A stretch of DNA of 64,000 bases from NCBI GenBank assembly GCA_963805295.1, contig CAWDTW010000109.1, forward strand, positions 1-64,000. Reading direction: 5' to 3'. Of the stretch, positions 54,891 through 64,000 are shown one piece after another. Position 1 is the stretch's first letter. Each line of letters starts with the position of its first letter. Under the pieces are notes generated by a model, which saw only the letters and a list, made by a program, of their open reading frames with translations, did no database searches and was not told the DNA's origin. The position numbers and the translations under genes were made by a program. The DNA is from Roseiarcus sp963805295 (lineage in GTDB: Bacteria > Pseudomonadota > Alphaproteobacteria > Rhizobiales > Beijerinckiaceae).

Positions 54891-55805
54891 GTGACGAAAA
54901 TCGTTCTGACCACCCGGCTATCGTCCGCCTACGACGACGACCGCGAAAGCCGGTATCACTTTCCGAAAACCTATCTGCGCCAAATCGAATCGGCCGTCGC
55001 CGATTGGTGCGTCTATTACGAGCCGCGGCGAACGACCGCCGACGGGGCCGGCGGCGGAGGGATGCAATCCTATTTCGCGACCGCGCGAATCGTCGACATT
55101 GAAGCGGATCCTGTGAGGGAAGATCACTATTACGCGAGGCTCGCCGACTATCTCGAGTTCGATCACCCCGTCCCTTTTCGAGAGGGGGAAGCGACATACG
55201 AACACCAGCTGACAAAGGCTGACGGTTCGACAAACCGCGGCGCCTTTGGCCGCGCGGTCCGCCCTATATCCGAGCATGAGTTCGACACGATCGTTACTGC
55301 AGGGTTTGCTCGAACTCTCCTCGAGCAAGCGTCGCACGACGCACCGGTCGGCTCTGGTCCTGGGGCGGGCCTTTTCGCTGAGCCGAGCGCCGAGTTTCAC
55401 CGCCCGATCATCGAGCGCATTGTCGCGCGTCCATTTCGAGACGCCGCGTTCGCTGAAGCCGTCAAGACTGCGTACCGCGATACGTGCGCAATGACCGGTT
55501 TGCACATCGTCAACGGCGGCGGCCGTCCGGAGGTGCAGGCCGCGCATATCCGGCCCGTTGCGAGGGACGGGCCCGATGCAATTCGAAATGGACTTGCTCT
55601 GTCAGGCACAATGCACTGGATGTTCGACCGAGGCTTGATCTCCATCGGCGACGAACTCAACCTGTTGGTTTCGTCAGCGGGCGTTCCGGAAGAAATCGGC
55701 CGGATGCTGAACCCGAGCGGGCGACTTCGGATGCCGGAACGTCCCGAACTCCGCCCTCATCCAGGCTTCCTCAAATTTCATCGCGATAACGTGTTCAAGG
55801 GGTGA
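54891..55805 (+). CDS. HNH endonuclease domain protein
   Basis: The 304-residue intact protein MTKIVLTTRLSSAYDDDRES has an N-terminal region of about 180 residues without a recognised fold (YHFPKTYLRQIESAVADWCV; YYARLADYLEFDHPVPFREG). A C-terminal HNH_2-type domain follows: CAMTGLHIVNGGGRPEVQAA, HIRPVARDGPDAIRNGLALS and MHWMFDRGLISIGDELNLLV. The AAHIRP histidine and the NGLALS asparagine are the expected catalytic positions. Proteins with this layout are often restriction or defence nucleases. It is divergent from brnT. Confidence 0.8.
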   Translation: MTKIVLTTRLSSAYDDDRESRYHFPKTYLRQIESAVADWCVYYEPRRTTADGAGGGGMQSYFATARIVDIEADPVREDHYYARLADYLEFDHPVPFREGEATYEHQLTKADGSTNRGAFGRAVRPISEHEFDTIVTAGFARTLLEQASHDAPVGSGPGAGLFAEPSAEFHRPIIERIVARPFRDAAFAEAVKTAYRDTCAMTGLHIVNGGGRPEVQAAHIRPVARDGPDAIRNGLALSGTMHWMFDRGLISIGDELNLLVSSAGVPEEIGRMLNPSGRLRMPERPELRPHPGFLKFHRDNVFKG

Positions 55806-56393
55806 GCGTTGAATTGTTCCGCGCTCGCCCTAGCCGTGCTCGACGACAAGGCTGGGCGCCCGATCGCGCAAGCTCGGCGAGTTTCGCAATCGCTCCCGGC
55901 TCCTCCTGCGCGGCGGCGAGTGCCGAGCGCTGCCGCAAGTCTTCGCCGAGCTTAGCGCCTTGCGTCGCGGCGATCTTCTCGTCGGCGCATCCGCTCGGCG
56001 CGGCAATTGCCGGCGCTCGGTTTCGAGGCCGAGCTGATCCCGCAGGCGGCTCGGCGCATTCTTGGCGCCTGACCCAAGAGCCCATGTCCTCGTCCTGAGG
56101 CGCCGCGAAGCGGCCCCGAAAGCCTGCCCTGAGCCGGGCGGAAGGGGACGTTCCAGAGGGCGCAGCTGGACGCCTCCTGGACCATTCTTCGAGGCCGTTT
56201 GCTGTCCGCAAAAGGCGCTTCCGGATGAGGAACTGCTTCTGAAACAGGCCGTTATCTGTTGATGCAAACGCCGGCGGACGGGCGGCCGTAGAGACACAAC
56301 AGCGCATCGGTAGCCGCCAGCCGGGAACATAGCCACCAAAACCCTTGTTTAGGAGTTACGCGGGCGCAGATCCATTTTTGAGGGAGAGCGAAG
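55806..56393. other. gap with degraded sequence
   Basis: The 588 bases contain minus-strand pieces such as LGEDLRQRSALAAAQEEPGA and a PAQGRLSGPLRGAS stretch, a dispersed repeat often seen between genes in related genomes. No gene with start, stop and family support was found. AGGGAGAGCGAAG before 56394 is the ribosome binding site of the next gene. Confidence 0.35.
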
Positions 56394-57089
56394 ATGCCTT
56401 TGAGCGATGCGAGCGTTGTTCTCGTCCATGGCGCCTGGGCCGACGGATCAAGCTGGGCAAAGGTTATCGGGCCGCTGGCGGCCGACGGCGTCAAGGTGGT
56501 CGCGGCGCCGTTGCCGCTGACGTCGTTCCACGATGATGTCGCGGCGCTCGATCGCACGCTGGAGCGAGCGACGGGGTCGGTCGTTCTCGTCGGCCATGCT
56601 TATGCCGGCGCCGTCATCGCCGCGACGCGCGACGAGAAGGTCGAGGCGCTCGTCTACGTGGCCGCTCTGGCTCCGGATGAGGGCGAAACCGTCGCCGACG
56701 TTTTCTACCGCGCCGCGCCCCACCCGCAGGCGCCCAAGCTGGCTCCCGACAAGCATGGGCTGATCTATCTGCCCGAGGAGGCCTTCGCCGCGGCCTTCGC
56801 CCAACACGCCCCGGTCGAGGAACTGGTCGTGCTGGCGGCGGTTCAGCGGCCAATCTCGCCCGCCTGCATCACGGTGGCGGTGGATCGACCGCTGTGGAAG
56901 GACCGTCCGACCTGGTTCCTCGTGGCGGAGCAGGATCGCATGATCGCGCATGAAACTCAGCGCTTCATGGCCGAGCGCATGCGCGCAAAGGTGCGCTCGC
57001 ATCCTGTCGATCATACACCGCTCGTGAGCGCGCCCTCCGTCGTCGTGGACATCATTCGCGAGGCGATCGGCGAGGTGGCCGCAGGTTGA
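56394..57089 (+). CDS. alpha/beta-hydrolase-fold protein lacking the nucleophile serine
   Basis: The 231-residue intact protein MPLSDASVVLVHGAWADGSS has the VLVHGAW oxyanion loop of the esterase EstA-like group. The nucleophile elbow, however, reads VVLVGHAYAGAVIA, with Ala where Ser should be. The Asp/His positions can be assigned in FLVAEQDRMIAHETQ and SHPVDHTPLVSAPS. GHAYAG occurs in some natural relatives, so this may be a stable non-hydrolytic variant, but hydrolase activity should not be assumed. It is 66 bases before the next hydrolase, in the same direction. Confidence 0.8.
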   Translation: MPLSDASVVLVHGAWADGSSWAKVIGPLAADGVKVVAAPLPLTSFHDDVAALDRTLERATGSVVLVGHAYAGAVIAATRDEKVEALVYVAALAPDEGETVADVFYRAAPHPQAPKLAPDKHGLIYLPEEAFAAAFAQHAPVEELVVLAAVQRPISPACITVAVDRPLWKDRPTWFLVAEQDRMIAHETQRFMAERMRAKVRSHPVDHTPLVSAPSVVVDIIREAIGEVAAG

Positions 57090-57155
57090 CCGCGACCGGT
57101 CCCGCACGGCTGCAAGACAGCAGAGCTGAAATTTGTCCTCCAGAGGAAAAGCGCC

Positions 57156-58007
57156 ATGACCGCGATCACGTATCGAACCGCCGACGTGGGCGGCTTTCAT
57201 CTCTTCTATCGTGAGGCGGGCGCCCCGAACGCTCCGAAGCTGTTGCTGCTTCACGGTTTTCCGAGCGCGAGCCATATGTTTCGCGATCTCATCCCGCTTC
57301 TGGTCGATCGCTTCCACATGATCGCTCCCGACCTGCCGGGGTTCGGGAAGTCCGACATGCCGGGCCGCGGCTGCACTTTCGACCAGATGGCGGAGACGAT
57401 CGATCGCTTCACCGAGGCAGTCGGTTTCGATCGCTATGCGGTCTATGTCTTCGACTACGGCGCGCCGACCGGATTCCGGCTCGCCGTGAAGCATCCGGAG
57501 AGGATCACGGCGATCATTTCGCAGAATGGAAACGCCTATGAGGAAGGCCTGAGCGACGGCTGGAACCCGATCCGGGCTTATTGGGAGGACGCATCGCAGA
57601 CCAACCGGGAGGCGCTACGCGTCTTCTTGGCGCCGGAGACGACCGTCTGGCAATACACGCACGGCGTTCCCGACCCGTCGACTGTTTCTCCAGATGGCTA
57701 CTCGCTCGATAATTTCTACCTGGCCCGGCCCGGCGCGGATGAAGTGCAGCTTGACCTGTTCGGCGACTACAAGAGCAATGTCGGGCTCTACCCGACGTTC
57801 CAGAAGTATTTCCGCACTCACAAGCCGCCTTTCCTTGCAGTCTGGGGCAAGAACGATCCGTTCTTCCTGCCCCCGGGCGCCGAGGCGTTCAAACGGGATA
57901 TGCCGGATGCGGTCGTGCGGTTCTTCGATACCGGACACTTCGCGCTGGAAACCCACTCCGCGGAAATTGCCGCAGCGATCCGCGACTTCCTCTCGCGTTC
58001 TCAGTGA
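57156..58007 (+). CDS. haloalkane dehalogenase/epoxide hydrolase-like alpha/beta hydrolase
   Basis: This is intact, 283 residues. LLLLHGFPSASHMFRDLIPL gives the HGFP oxyanion motif and IAPDLPGFGKSDMP the usual second strand. The nucleophile elbow YVFDYGAPTGFRLAVKH carries Asp instead of Ser, as in haloalkane dehalogenases and epoxide hydrolases. PFLAVWGKNDPFFLPPGAEA holds the acid, and DTGHFALETHSAEIAAAIRD the His. The cap tryptophan/tyrosine pattern that would separate the two activities was not resolved. It lies between another hydrolase and a haloacid dehalogenase. Confidence 0.85.
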   Translation: MTAITYRTADVGGFHLFYREAGAPNAPKLLLLHGFPSASHMFRDLIPLLVDRFHMIAPDLPGFGKSDMPGRGCTFDQMAETIDRFTEAVGFDRYAVYVFDYGAPTGFRLAVKHPERITAIISQNGNAYEEGLSDGWNPIRAYWEDASQTNREALRVFLAPETTVWQYTHGVPDPSTVSPDGYSLDNFYLARPGADEVQLDLFGDYKSNVGLYPTFQKYFRTHKPPFLAVWGKNDPFFLPPGAEAFKRDMPDAVVRFFDTGHFALETHSAEIAAAIRDFLSRSQ

Positions 58008-58072
58008 GAATTACGGGCAGCCTCGACCGCGCTGCCTTTCAAGTCATCTCGTAACAAATCGGAGCGCAATCA

Positions 58073-58759
58073 ATGACCGCTCGTCCTCTGATCGTCTTTG
58101 ACGTCAATGAGACCCTGCTCGACCTTGAAACGATGGAGCCGACTTTCGAGCGCATCTTTGGCGAGAAGAGCGCGATGCGCCTCTGGTTCGCTAACTTCAT
58201 CATGTATTCTGCGGCCCTCACTGTGGCCGGCTGCTACGTTCCGTTCACCGATATCGGTTCGGCCGTGATGAAGATGCTGGCGGATGCGCACGGCATCAAA
58301 ATCGACGACGCGGACAAGAGAGAGCTTACAGAGAAATTTTCGACGATGCCGCCGCACCGGGAGGTTCCGGCCGCGCTCCGCAAGCTGCGCGACGCAGGTT
58401 TTCGGCTATTCACCCTCACGGACAATCTGCTCGAGGTTCAAACCCGTCAGCTCGAGCATGGCGGCATTGTCGATCTCTTCGAGCGGCGTTTCAGCGCGGA
58501 CGGCGTTAGGCGCCATAAGCCGTCGCGCCAGGCTTACGCCTACGTCGAGAGGGAGCTTGGGGTTGAGCCCTCCCAGCTCTGTCTGATCGCCTGCCATACG
58601 TGGGACACGCTTGGCGCTGTGGCGGCCGGCTGGGAAGCGGCGCTGATCAAGCGGGTCGGCAACGACGTTTTGGGGGTGGGCCCTCAGCCGCAGTTCGTCG
58701 GCAATGACCTGAACGACGTTGCTGATCAGCTCATCGCCCGACACAAGGGACGGCCCTAG
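58073..58759 (+). CDS. haloacid dehalogenase type II family protein
   Basis: This 228-residue intact protein carries motif I with the nucleophile Asp in PLIVFDVNETLLDLETMEPT, motif II in FRLFTLTDNLLEVQTRQLEH, the Lys of motif III in ADGVRRHKPSRQAYAYVERE and motif IV-like residues in LCLIACHTWDTLGAVAAGWE. The FDVNETLLD opening is shared by L-2-haloacid dehalogenases and related phosphatases. It follows the haloalkane dehalogenase-like gene by 65 bases in the same orientation. True dehalogenase activity is inferred from the family and the context. Confidence 0.85.
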   Translation: MTARPLIVFDVNETLLDLETMEPTFERIFGEKSAMRLWFANFIMYSAALTVAGCYVPFTDIGSAVMKMLADAHGIKIDDADKRELTEKFSTMPPHREVPAALRKLRDAGFRLFTLTDNLLEVQTRQLEHGGIVDLFERRFSADGVRRHKPSRQAYAYVERELGVEPSQLCLIACHTWDTLGAVAAGWEAALIKRVGNDVLGVGPQPQFVGNDLNDVADQLIARHKGRP

Positions 58760-58765
58760 TCGCCT

Positions 58766-58808
58766 GGGAATTACAATTACGCAATTAAGCAATTACAATT
58801 ACGGTGAT
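58766..58808. repeat. AATTAC array ending in a RAYT-type tip
   Basis: GGGAATTACAATTACGCAAT then TAAGCAATTACAATTACGGT and GATG contains five AATTAC-like units followed by ACGGTGATG. This is the same order, array then tip, as at 18.48 and 22.03 kb. A partner end was not found downstream. Confidence 0.5.
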
Positions 58809-59057
58809 GGGCGGACGGCGCCCCAACGGCGTCAGCGCGCCAAGATGGGTCATCAACCCATCTGAAGGGAAGCCGTCCATGGGCAACGTCCGCTGCGCTT
58901 ACAGTCACGGCGCCCCTCGGCATCCGACGAAATTGACCGCGAGCGCCGCGAAGCCCTGAATTCCGCATCAGGAAAATTCAAGTTCCCCGTTGGCCCTGAA
59001 GAATCAGGGAGATAGTCTCGGTTTGCGACTCAAGAACCATCACCAACGGGGTGCGCG
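58809..59057. other. region upstream of the IS1380 relic
   Basis: This holds no gene that can be supported. It includes GATGGGTCATCAACCCATCTG (58845-58866, a small palindrome) and ends in the short leader of the truncated transposase. Confidence 0.35.
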
Positions 59058-60161
59058 ATGCTGGCACAGGGGCTGCTCGATTTCCAGTATGAGGCCGATT
59101 CGTCCAGCCATGGATTGACGTCGCTGGCCGGGCTTCCCTTGTATCTCGAGCTGATCAAGGCCTGCGGCCTCGGCGGGGCGATCCAGCGGCATGTTCGGGC
59201 GGCCGGCGGCCAGGGCTGGCTCGACATCCAGATGGTTCTGGCGGTGATTTTCCTGAATCTCTCCGGCGGCGACTGCGTGGAAGACATCGAACGGTTGGAG
59301 CGCGACAGCGGCTTTTCGGTGATCCTGCGGGCGATCGAGAAGGATTTGCTTTCGCGCGCCGAACGGCGGTCGCTGAAAAGTCGCTGGCGGCGCGAGCGTG
59401 AGCGGGCGATGCCCTCGCCGTCGGCGCTGTCGGGCTGGCTGGAACGGTTCGATGATCCAGCCTCGCCCAAGGCGGTCGCGGGGATGGCGTTCATTCCGGC
59501 GGTGACGCAGGCACTGCGCGGTCTATGGCGAGTGAACCAGGCGCTGCTGGACTTTCTGCAGAAGCGTCAGCCCGCGGCGACGGCGACGCTGGACATGGAC
59601 GCGACGCTGATTGAGACGCACAAGCGCGAGGCGCTGTTTTGCTACAAGAAGTTCAAGGCGTATCAGCCGCTGAACTGCTGGTGGGCGGAGCAGGGCGCGA
59701 TGCTCTATTCGGAGTTCCGCGACGGCAACGTGCCCGCCGGACACGAGCAGTTGCGCGTCCTGAAAGAGAGCCTGCGCCATCTGCCGGACAGCGTGAGGAC
59801 AGTCTCGTTGCGTTCGGACACGGCGGGCTATCAGGAAGAGCTGCTACTCTATTGCGGCGAGGGAAAAGACCCGCGCTTTGGCGTGATCGAGTTCGCGATC
59901 GGCGCCGACGTGACCGAGGCTTTCCGCGCGGCTGTGCGGACGACGCCCGAGAGCGCGTGGAAGCCGCTGATCCGCAAAACGGACGGCCAGCCGCAACAGA
60001 CCGATCAAGAATGGGCCGAGGTCGTCTACGTGCAATTGGCCGGCGACGCCCCGCGCCCGCGTCAAGCGAGCCCGAACTCGCCCCGGTTGCACGCAATCAT
60101 CGCCGGACTTGCCATGCGTGTCGACGAACGTCAGGAGGTGATCGACCCCTCGGGATTGTGA
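59058..60161 (+). pseudogene. IS1380-family transposase, 3' truncated
   Basis: MLAQGLLDFQYEADSSSHGL, then LPLYLELIKACGLGGAIQRH and IFLNLSGGDCVEDIERLERD are the IS1380 N-terminus. The first catalytic Asp is in ATLDMDATLIETHKREALFC and the second in TVSLRSDTAGYQEELLLYCG. After EWAEVVYV the expected REPLR/GKAEQ-type part with the catalytic Glu is missing; the frame instead runs into unrelated sequence and stops at 60161. The insertion or deletion endpoint is near 60040-60100, about 280 bases upstream of groES. Confidence 0.75.
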
Positions 60162-60383
60162 CACTCGGACCCGTCAACGACCGCAAAATCGGTCACGCAC
60201 CGGCGCGCGCGGTGATTTGTTCGGGAATTGTGGAAGCGGCGTCCCCTTGCATTTCGGCTGCATGTCGGCGAAATCTCACGCCCATGCGACTGCGCCTGCT
60301 GCGGGAATCGCGAACGGACTCCACAGCCTGCCGCGCATGGTCCATAATGGGCGCGCAAATAGAGATCCCTGATGGAGGAAGCG
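60162..60383. promoter_or_regulatory. groES upstream region, no CIRCE seen
   Basis: Alphaproteobacterial groESL operons usually carry a CIRCE operator (TTAGCACTC-N9-GAGTGCTAA). Inspection of this interval found neither half. GGAGGAAGCG directly precedes the groES ATG. Any sigma-32 promoter must lie within these 222 bases or further into the IS1380 relic. Confidence 0.35.
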
Positions 60384-60702
60384 ATGAAATTTCGTCCGCT
60401 GCACGATCGCGTCGTGGTCAGGCGCGTCGAAGCCGAAGAGAAGACGAAGGGCGGGATCCTCATTCCCGACACCGCCAAGGAAAAGCCTCAGGAAGGCGAA
60501 GTGATCGCGGTCGGGTCGGGGGCCCGGGACGAGAGCGGCAAGCTCATCCCGATCGACCTCAAGGCCGGCGACCGCATATCTGTTCGGCAAATGGTCGGGC
60601 ACGGAAATCAAGATCGAAGGCGAAGAGCTCCTCATCATGAAGGAGAGCGACGTCATGGGAGTGGTCGAAAGCCACGCCGCGACGTCGCGCAAGAAGGCGT
60701 GA
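60384..60702 (+). CDS. groES: co-chaperonin GroES, one frameshift
   Basis: GroES caps the GroEL barrel. MKFRPLHDRVVVRRVEAEEK, TKGGILIPDTAKEKPQEGEV and IAVGSGARDESGKLIPIDLK contain the mobile loop (EEKTKGGILIP). One extra T near 60580 breaks the frame after AGDRI; repaired, it continues LFGKWSGTEIKIEGEELLIM then KESDVMGVVES and ends SRKKA at 60700-60702, 105 residues. The start at 60384 is preferred over 60372. groEL begins 51 bases later, the normal operon spacing. Confidence 0.92.
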
Positions 60703-60753
60703 CGCAGGCCCCTCGCCAAAATCTTTGAACTCGCAATATCGGAGTGAGAGCTT

Positions 60754-62379
<1,626 letters not shown>

Positions 62380-62419
62380 CGGAAGAGTGAAAGCGAGGGC
62401 CGGCCGGCGCGCCGGCCCC

Positions 62420-62804
62420 TCAAAACGTCGGCGGCGTGCAGGCGGAGACCACCACCAGCTCATCGCCGCCGATGTTGCGGAAGGCGTGCGGCTTGCGGCT
62501 GTCGAAGATGTAAGCGTCGCCGGGGCCGAGCTCGTAGCGGCGCCCGTCGACTTCGAGGCCGAGCCGGCCTTTGATGACGAGGCCCGCCTCCTCGCCGTTG
62601 TGCGACAGCATCTTCGATCCCGACTGCGCGCCGGGCTTGTAGCGCTCGTGGATCATCTGCAGCGCGCGGTCCTTCAGGTTCGCCCCGACCTGGCGATAGG
62701 ACACCGCCCCGCGCGCCGCGCGAGCCCGCGCTGGGACAGGCCCACCCAGGTGCGCAGGCGCCTGAGCCTCGGTCCGATGGCGAAATCGTCGGGGCTTCGT
62801 TCAT
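62420..62804 (-). pseudogene. XRE-cupin transcriptional regulator with internal deletion
   Basis: From ATG 62802-62804 the text, after a shift, is DFAIGPRLRRLRTWVGLSQR then GLARRAG, the first two helices of a Cro/C1-type HTH. It jumps directly to VSYRQVGANLKDRALQMIHE, the start of the cupin domain in PuuR-like regulators, and continues YKPGAQSGSKMLSHNGEEAG, GDAYIFDSRKPHAF and VVVSACTPPTF. The remaining HTH helices and the linker, some 90-100 residues in relatives, are missing, with a frame change at the joint (about 62705). It is divergent from the aminotransferase it would normally control. Confidence 0.7.
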
Positions 62805-62934
62805 GCGTTCTCAGAATTCAGAACAGCACGAACAGGCGGACGACTGGACAAAAGCGAAAGCCGCTGCCATCGTTCAAGATATTGTACGACATCCCGTGAT
62901 CGGCGCCCTCAGGCAGGCGCGCGCCCCCTCTCCC

Positions 62935-62976
62935 CATAGGGTGTTCGGAAGAACGCCCGTCTGACGACGGGCTATG
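62935..62976. repeat. dispersed double-hairpin palindrome, copy 3
   Basis: CATAGGGTGTTCGGAAGAAC then GCCCGTCTGACGACGGGCTA is the third copy of the module, between the regulator relic and the aminotransferase. A CCTTCTCCCGCAAGGGGAGA palindrome of another type follows at 63070-63090. The 339-base gap 62805-63143 holds nothing else recognisable. Confidence 0.65.
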
Positions 62977-63143
62977 GCGGGAGAGGGGCAGGGGTGAGGG
63001 GTAAGCGCCGCAAGGCGCGCGTCATTCGGCGCTGCCGCGCCCGACCCCTCATCCGGCGCTTCGCGCCACCTTCTCCCGCAAGGGGAGAAGGGGGCGCCCA
63101 ATCATGCGGAAGTTGAGCCTCTCAACCGCCCCGAGGAGCCCGC

Positions 63144-64000
63144 ATGTCCACCGCCGCCAATCCTTCCGCCGCCGCGCGCGCGGAGATTCCCAACGATCTC
63201 GCCGCCTTCTGGCTGCCGTTCACGCCGAACCGCTTGTTCAAGAAGCGCCCGCGGCTCATCGCCCGCTCGAAGGACATGCACTACTTCACGCCCGAGGGGC
63301 GCGAGATTCTCGACGCGACGGCGGCGCTGTGGTGCTGCAACGCCGGCCACAACCGCGCGCCGATCGTTTCCGCGATCCAGCGGCAGGCGGCCGAACTCGA
63401 CTTCACGCCGACCTTCCAGTTCGCGCATCCGCTGGCGTTCCAGCTCGCCTCGCGCCTCGCAGAATTGGCGCCGGGCGATCTCGACCACGTCTTCTTCTGC
63501 AACTCAGGTTCGGAGGCGGTCGACACCGCGCTGAAGATCGCGCTCGCCTATCACAACGTGCGGGGCCAAGGCTCGCGCCAGCGCTTAATCGGCCGCGAGC
63601 GCGCCTATCACGGCGTCGGCTTCGGCGGCATTTCGGTCGGCGGCATGGTCAACAACCGCAAATTCTTCGGCTCGCTCCTCGCCGGCGTCGACCATCTGCC
63701 GACGACCTACAACCGCGAGCATCAGGCCTTCACCAAGGGCGAGCCGGAATGGGGCGGCCATCTCGCCGACGCGCTGGAAGGCATCGTCGGGCTGCATGAC
63801 GCCTCCACCATCGCCGCCGTCATCGTCGAGCCGATGGCGGGCTCGGCCGGCGTGTTGCCGGCGCCCAAGGGCTATCTTCAGCGCCTGCGCGAGATCTGCG
63901 ACAAATACGGCATCCTGCTCATCTTCGACGAAGTCATCACCGGCTTCGGCCGCCTCGGCGCGGCGTTCGCCGCGGAGCGCTACGGCGTCGTTCCCGACAT
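63144..64000 (+). CDS. omega-amino acid:pyruvate aminotransferase (class III), 3' incomplete
   Basis: The start at 63144 gives MSTAANPSAAARAEIPNDLA, then AFWLPFTPNRLFKKRPRLIA, DATAALWCCNAGHNRAPIVS, FCNSGSEAVDTALKIALAYH and RERAYHGVGFGGISVGGMVN. AAVIVEPMAGSAGVLPAPKG and LLIFDEVITGFGRLGAAFAA supply the Asp that binds the pyridinium nitrogen of PLP. The catalytic Lys lies beyond the window. Length and motifs fit beta-alanine/omega-amino acid aminotransferases (BauA type). The divergent XRE-cupin relic supports a role in polyamine or beta-amino acid catabolism. The frame is intact to the edge. Confidence 0.88.
   Translation, partial: MSTAANPSAAARAEIPNDLAAFWLPFTPNRLFKKRPRLIARSKDMHYFTPEGREILDATAALWCCNAGHNRAPIVSAIQRQAAELDFTPTFQFAHPLAFQLASRLAELAPGDLDHVFFCNSGSEAVDTALKIALAYHNVRGQGSRQRLIGRERAYHGVGFGGISVGGMVNNRKFFGSLLAGVDHLPTTYNREHQAFTKGEPEWGGHLADALEGIVGLHDASTIAAVIVEPMAGSAGVLPAPKGYLQRLREICDKYGILLIFDEVITGFGRLGAAFAAERYGVVPD

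Overview
The window is GC-rich DNA from an alphaproteobacterium, most likely Hyphomicrobiales and plausibly near Methylocystaceae/Beijerinckiaceae. This is inferred from the glnB-glnA pair, the fabD-fabG-acpP-fabF-mltG order, class I PhaC, apaG/argE, the ald/Lrp pair and groESL; no rRNA or tRNA gene was seen. The DNA is saturated with mobile elements: two kinds of group II intron (one in three nearly identical copies), at least five relics of a REP-associated tyrosine transposase (RAYT) family, and IS110, IS66 (with a MITE), IS4, IS1380 (one complete, one truncated), IS5-like and IS1595 elements.

Layout. 1-9.1 kb: a cupin and a cytochrome c relic, glnA and glnB (minus), a YkgJ-type cysteine-cluster gene (minus), then the fatty-acid/cell-wall run fabD-fabG-acpP-fabF-mltG (plus). 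Nearly every gene here except acpP is cut by one-base indels, so the region is either poorly polished sequence or a decaying copy. 9.1-10.8 kb: intact argE and apaG. 11.5-15.9 kb: a RAYT relic containing two different group II introns. 16.2-18.0 kb: phaC. 18.1-22.6 kb: RAYT relics separated by tandem arrays built on a GATTAC/GTAATC core, plus a DUF4242-cyclase fusion gene. 22.8-25.5 kb: glgB, a truncated glycoside-hydrolase fragment and the tail of a phage-type integrase. 25.8-27.7 kb: intron copy B. 27.8-37.8 kb: GFA-family gene, ogt split by an IS110 element, a DegP-type protease, a ParA-like ATPase, xseB, Lrp/ald, a GGCT-like protein and a SleB-type cell wall hydrolase. 38-40 kb: MITE plus IS66. 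41-51.8 kb: an AT-richer accessory island of small unknown genes broken up by IS4, IS1380, IS5-like and IS1595 elements. 51.8-53.7 kb: intron copy C. 54.1-58.8 kb: brnT/brnA toxin-antitoxin, an HNH endonuclease and three hydrolase genes that could form a dehalogenation set. 59-64 kb: truncated IS1380 transposase, groES-groEL, a deleted XRE-cupin regulator and the start of an omega-amino-acid aminotransferase.

How parts relate. The RAYT relics end in inverted repeats whose tip reads GATTACGG(G/T)GACA. Immediately outside that tip lie tandem arrays repeating the same GATTAC core with a different unit at each junction. All three copies of the 1.9-kb group II intron sit directly behind this tip (5' exon ATTACGGTGAC), and the second intron lies inside the RAYT coding sequence. 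RAYT ends therefore appear to serve both as nucleation points for tandem repeats and as landing sites for retrohoming introns. Sequence resembling unoccupied sites for both introns survives at 22.04-22.15 kb, which fixes the intron boundaries.
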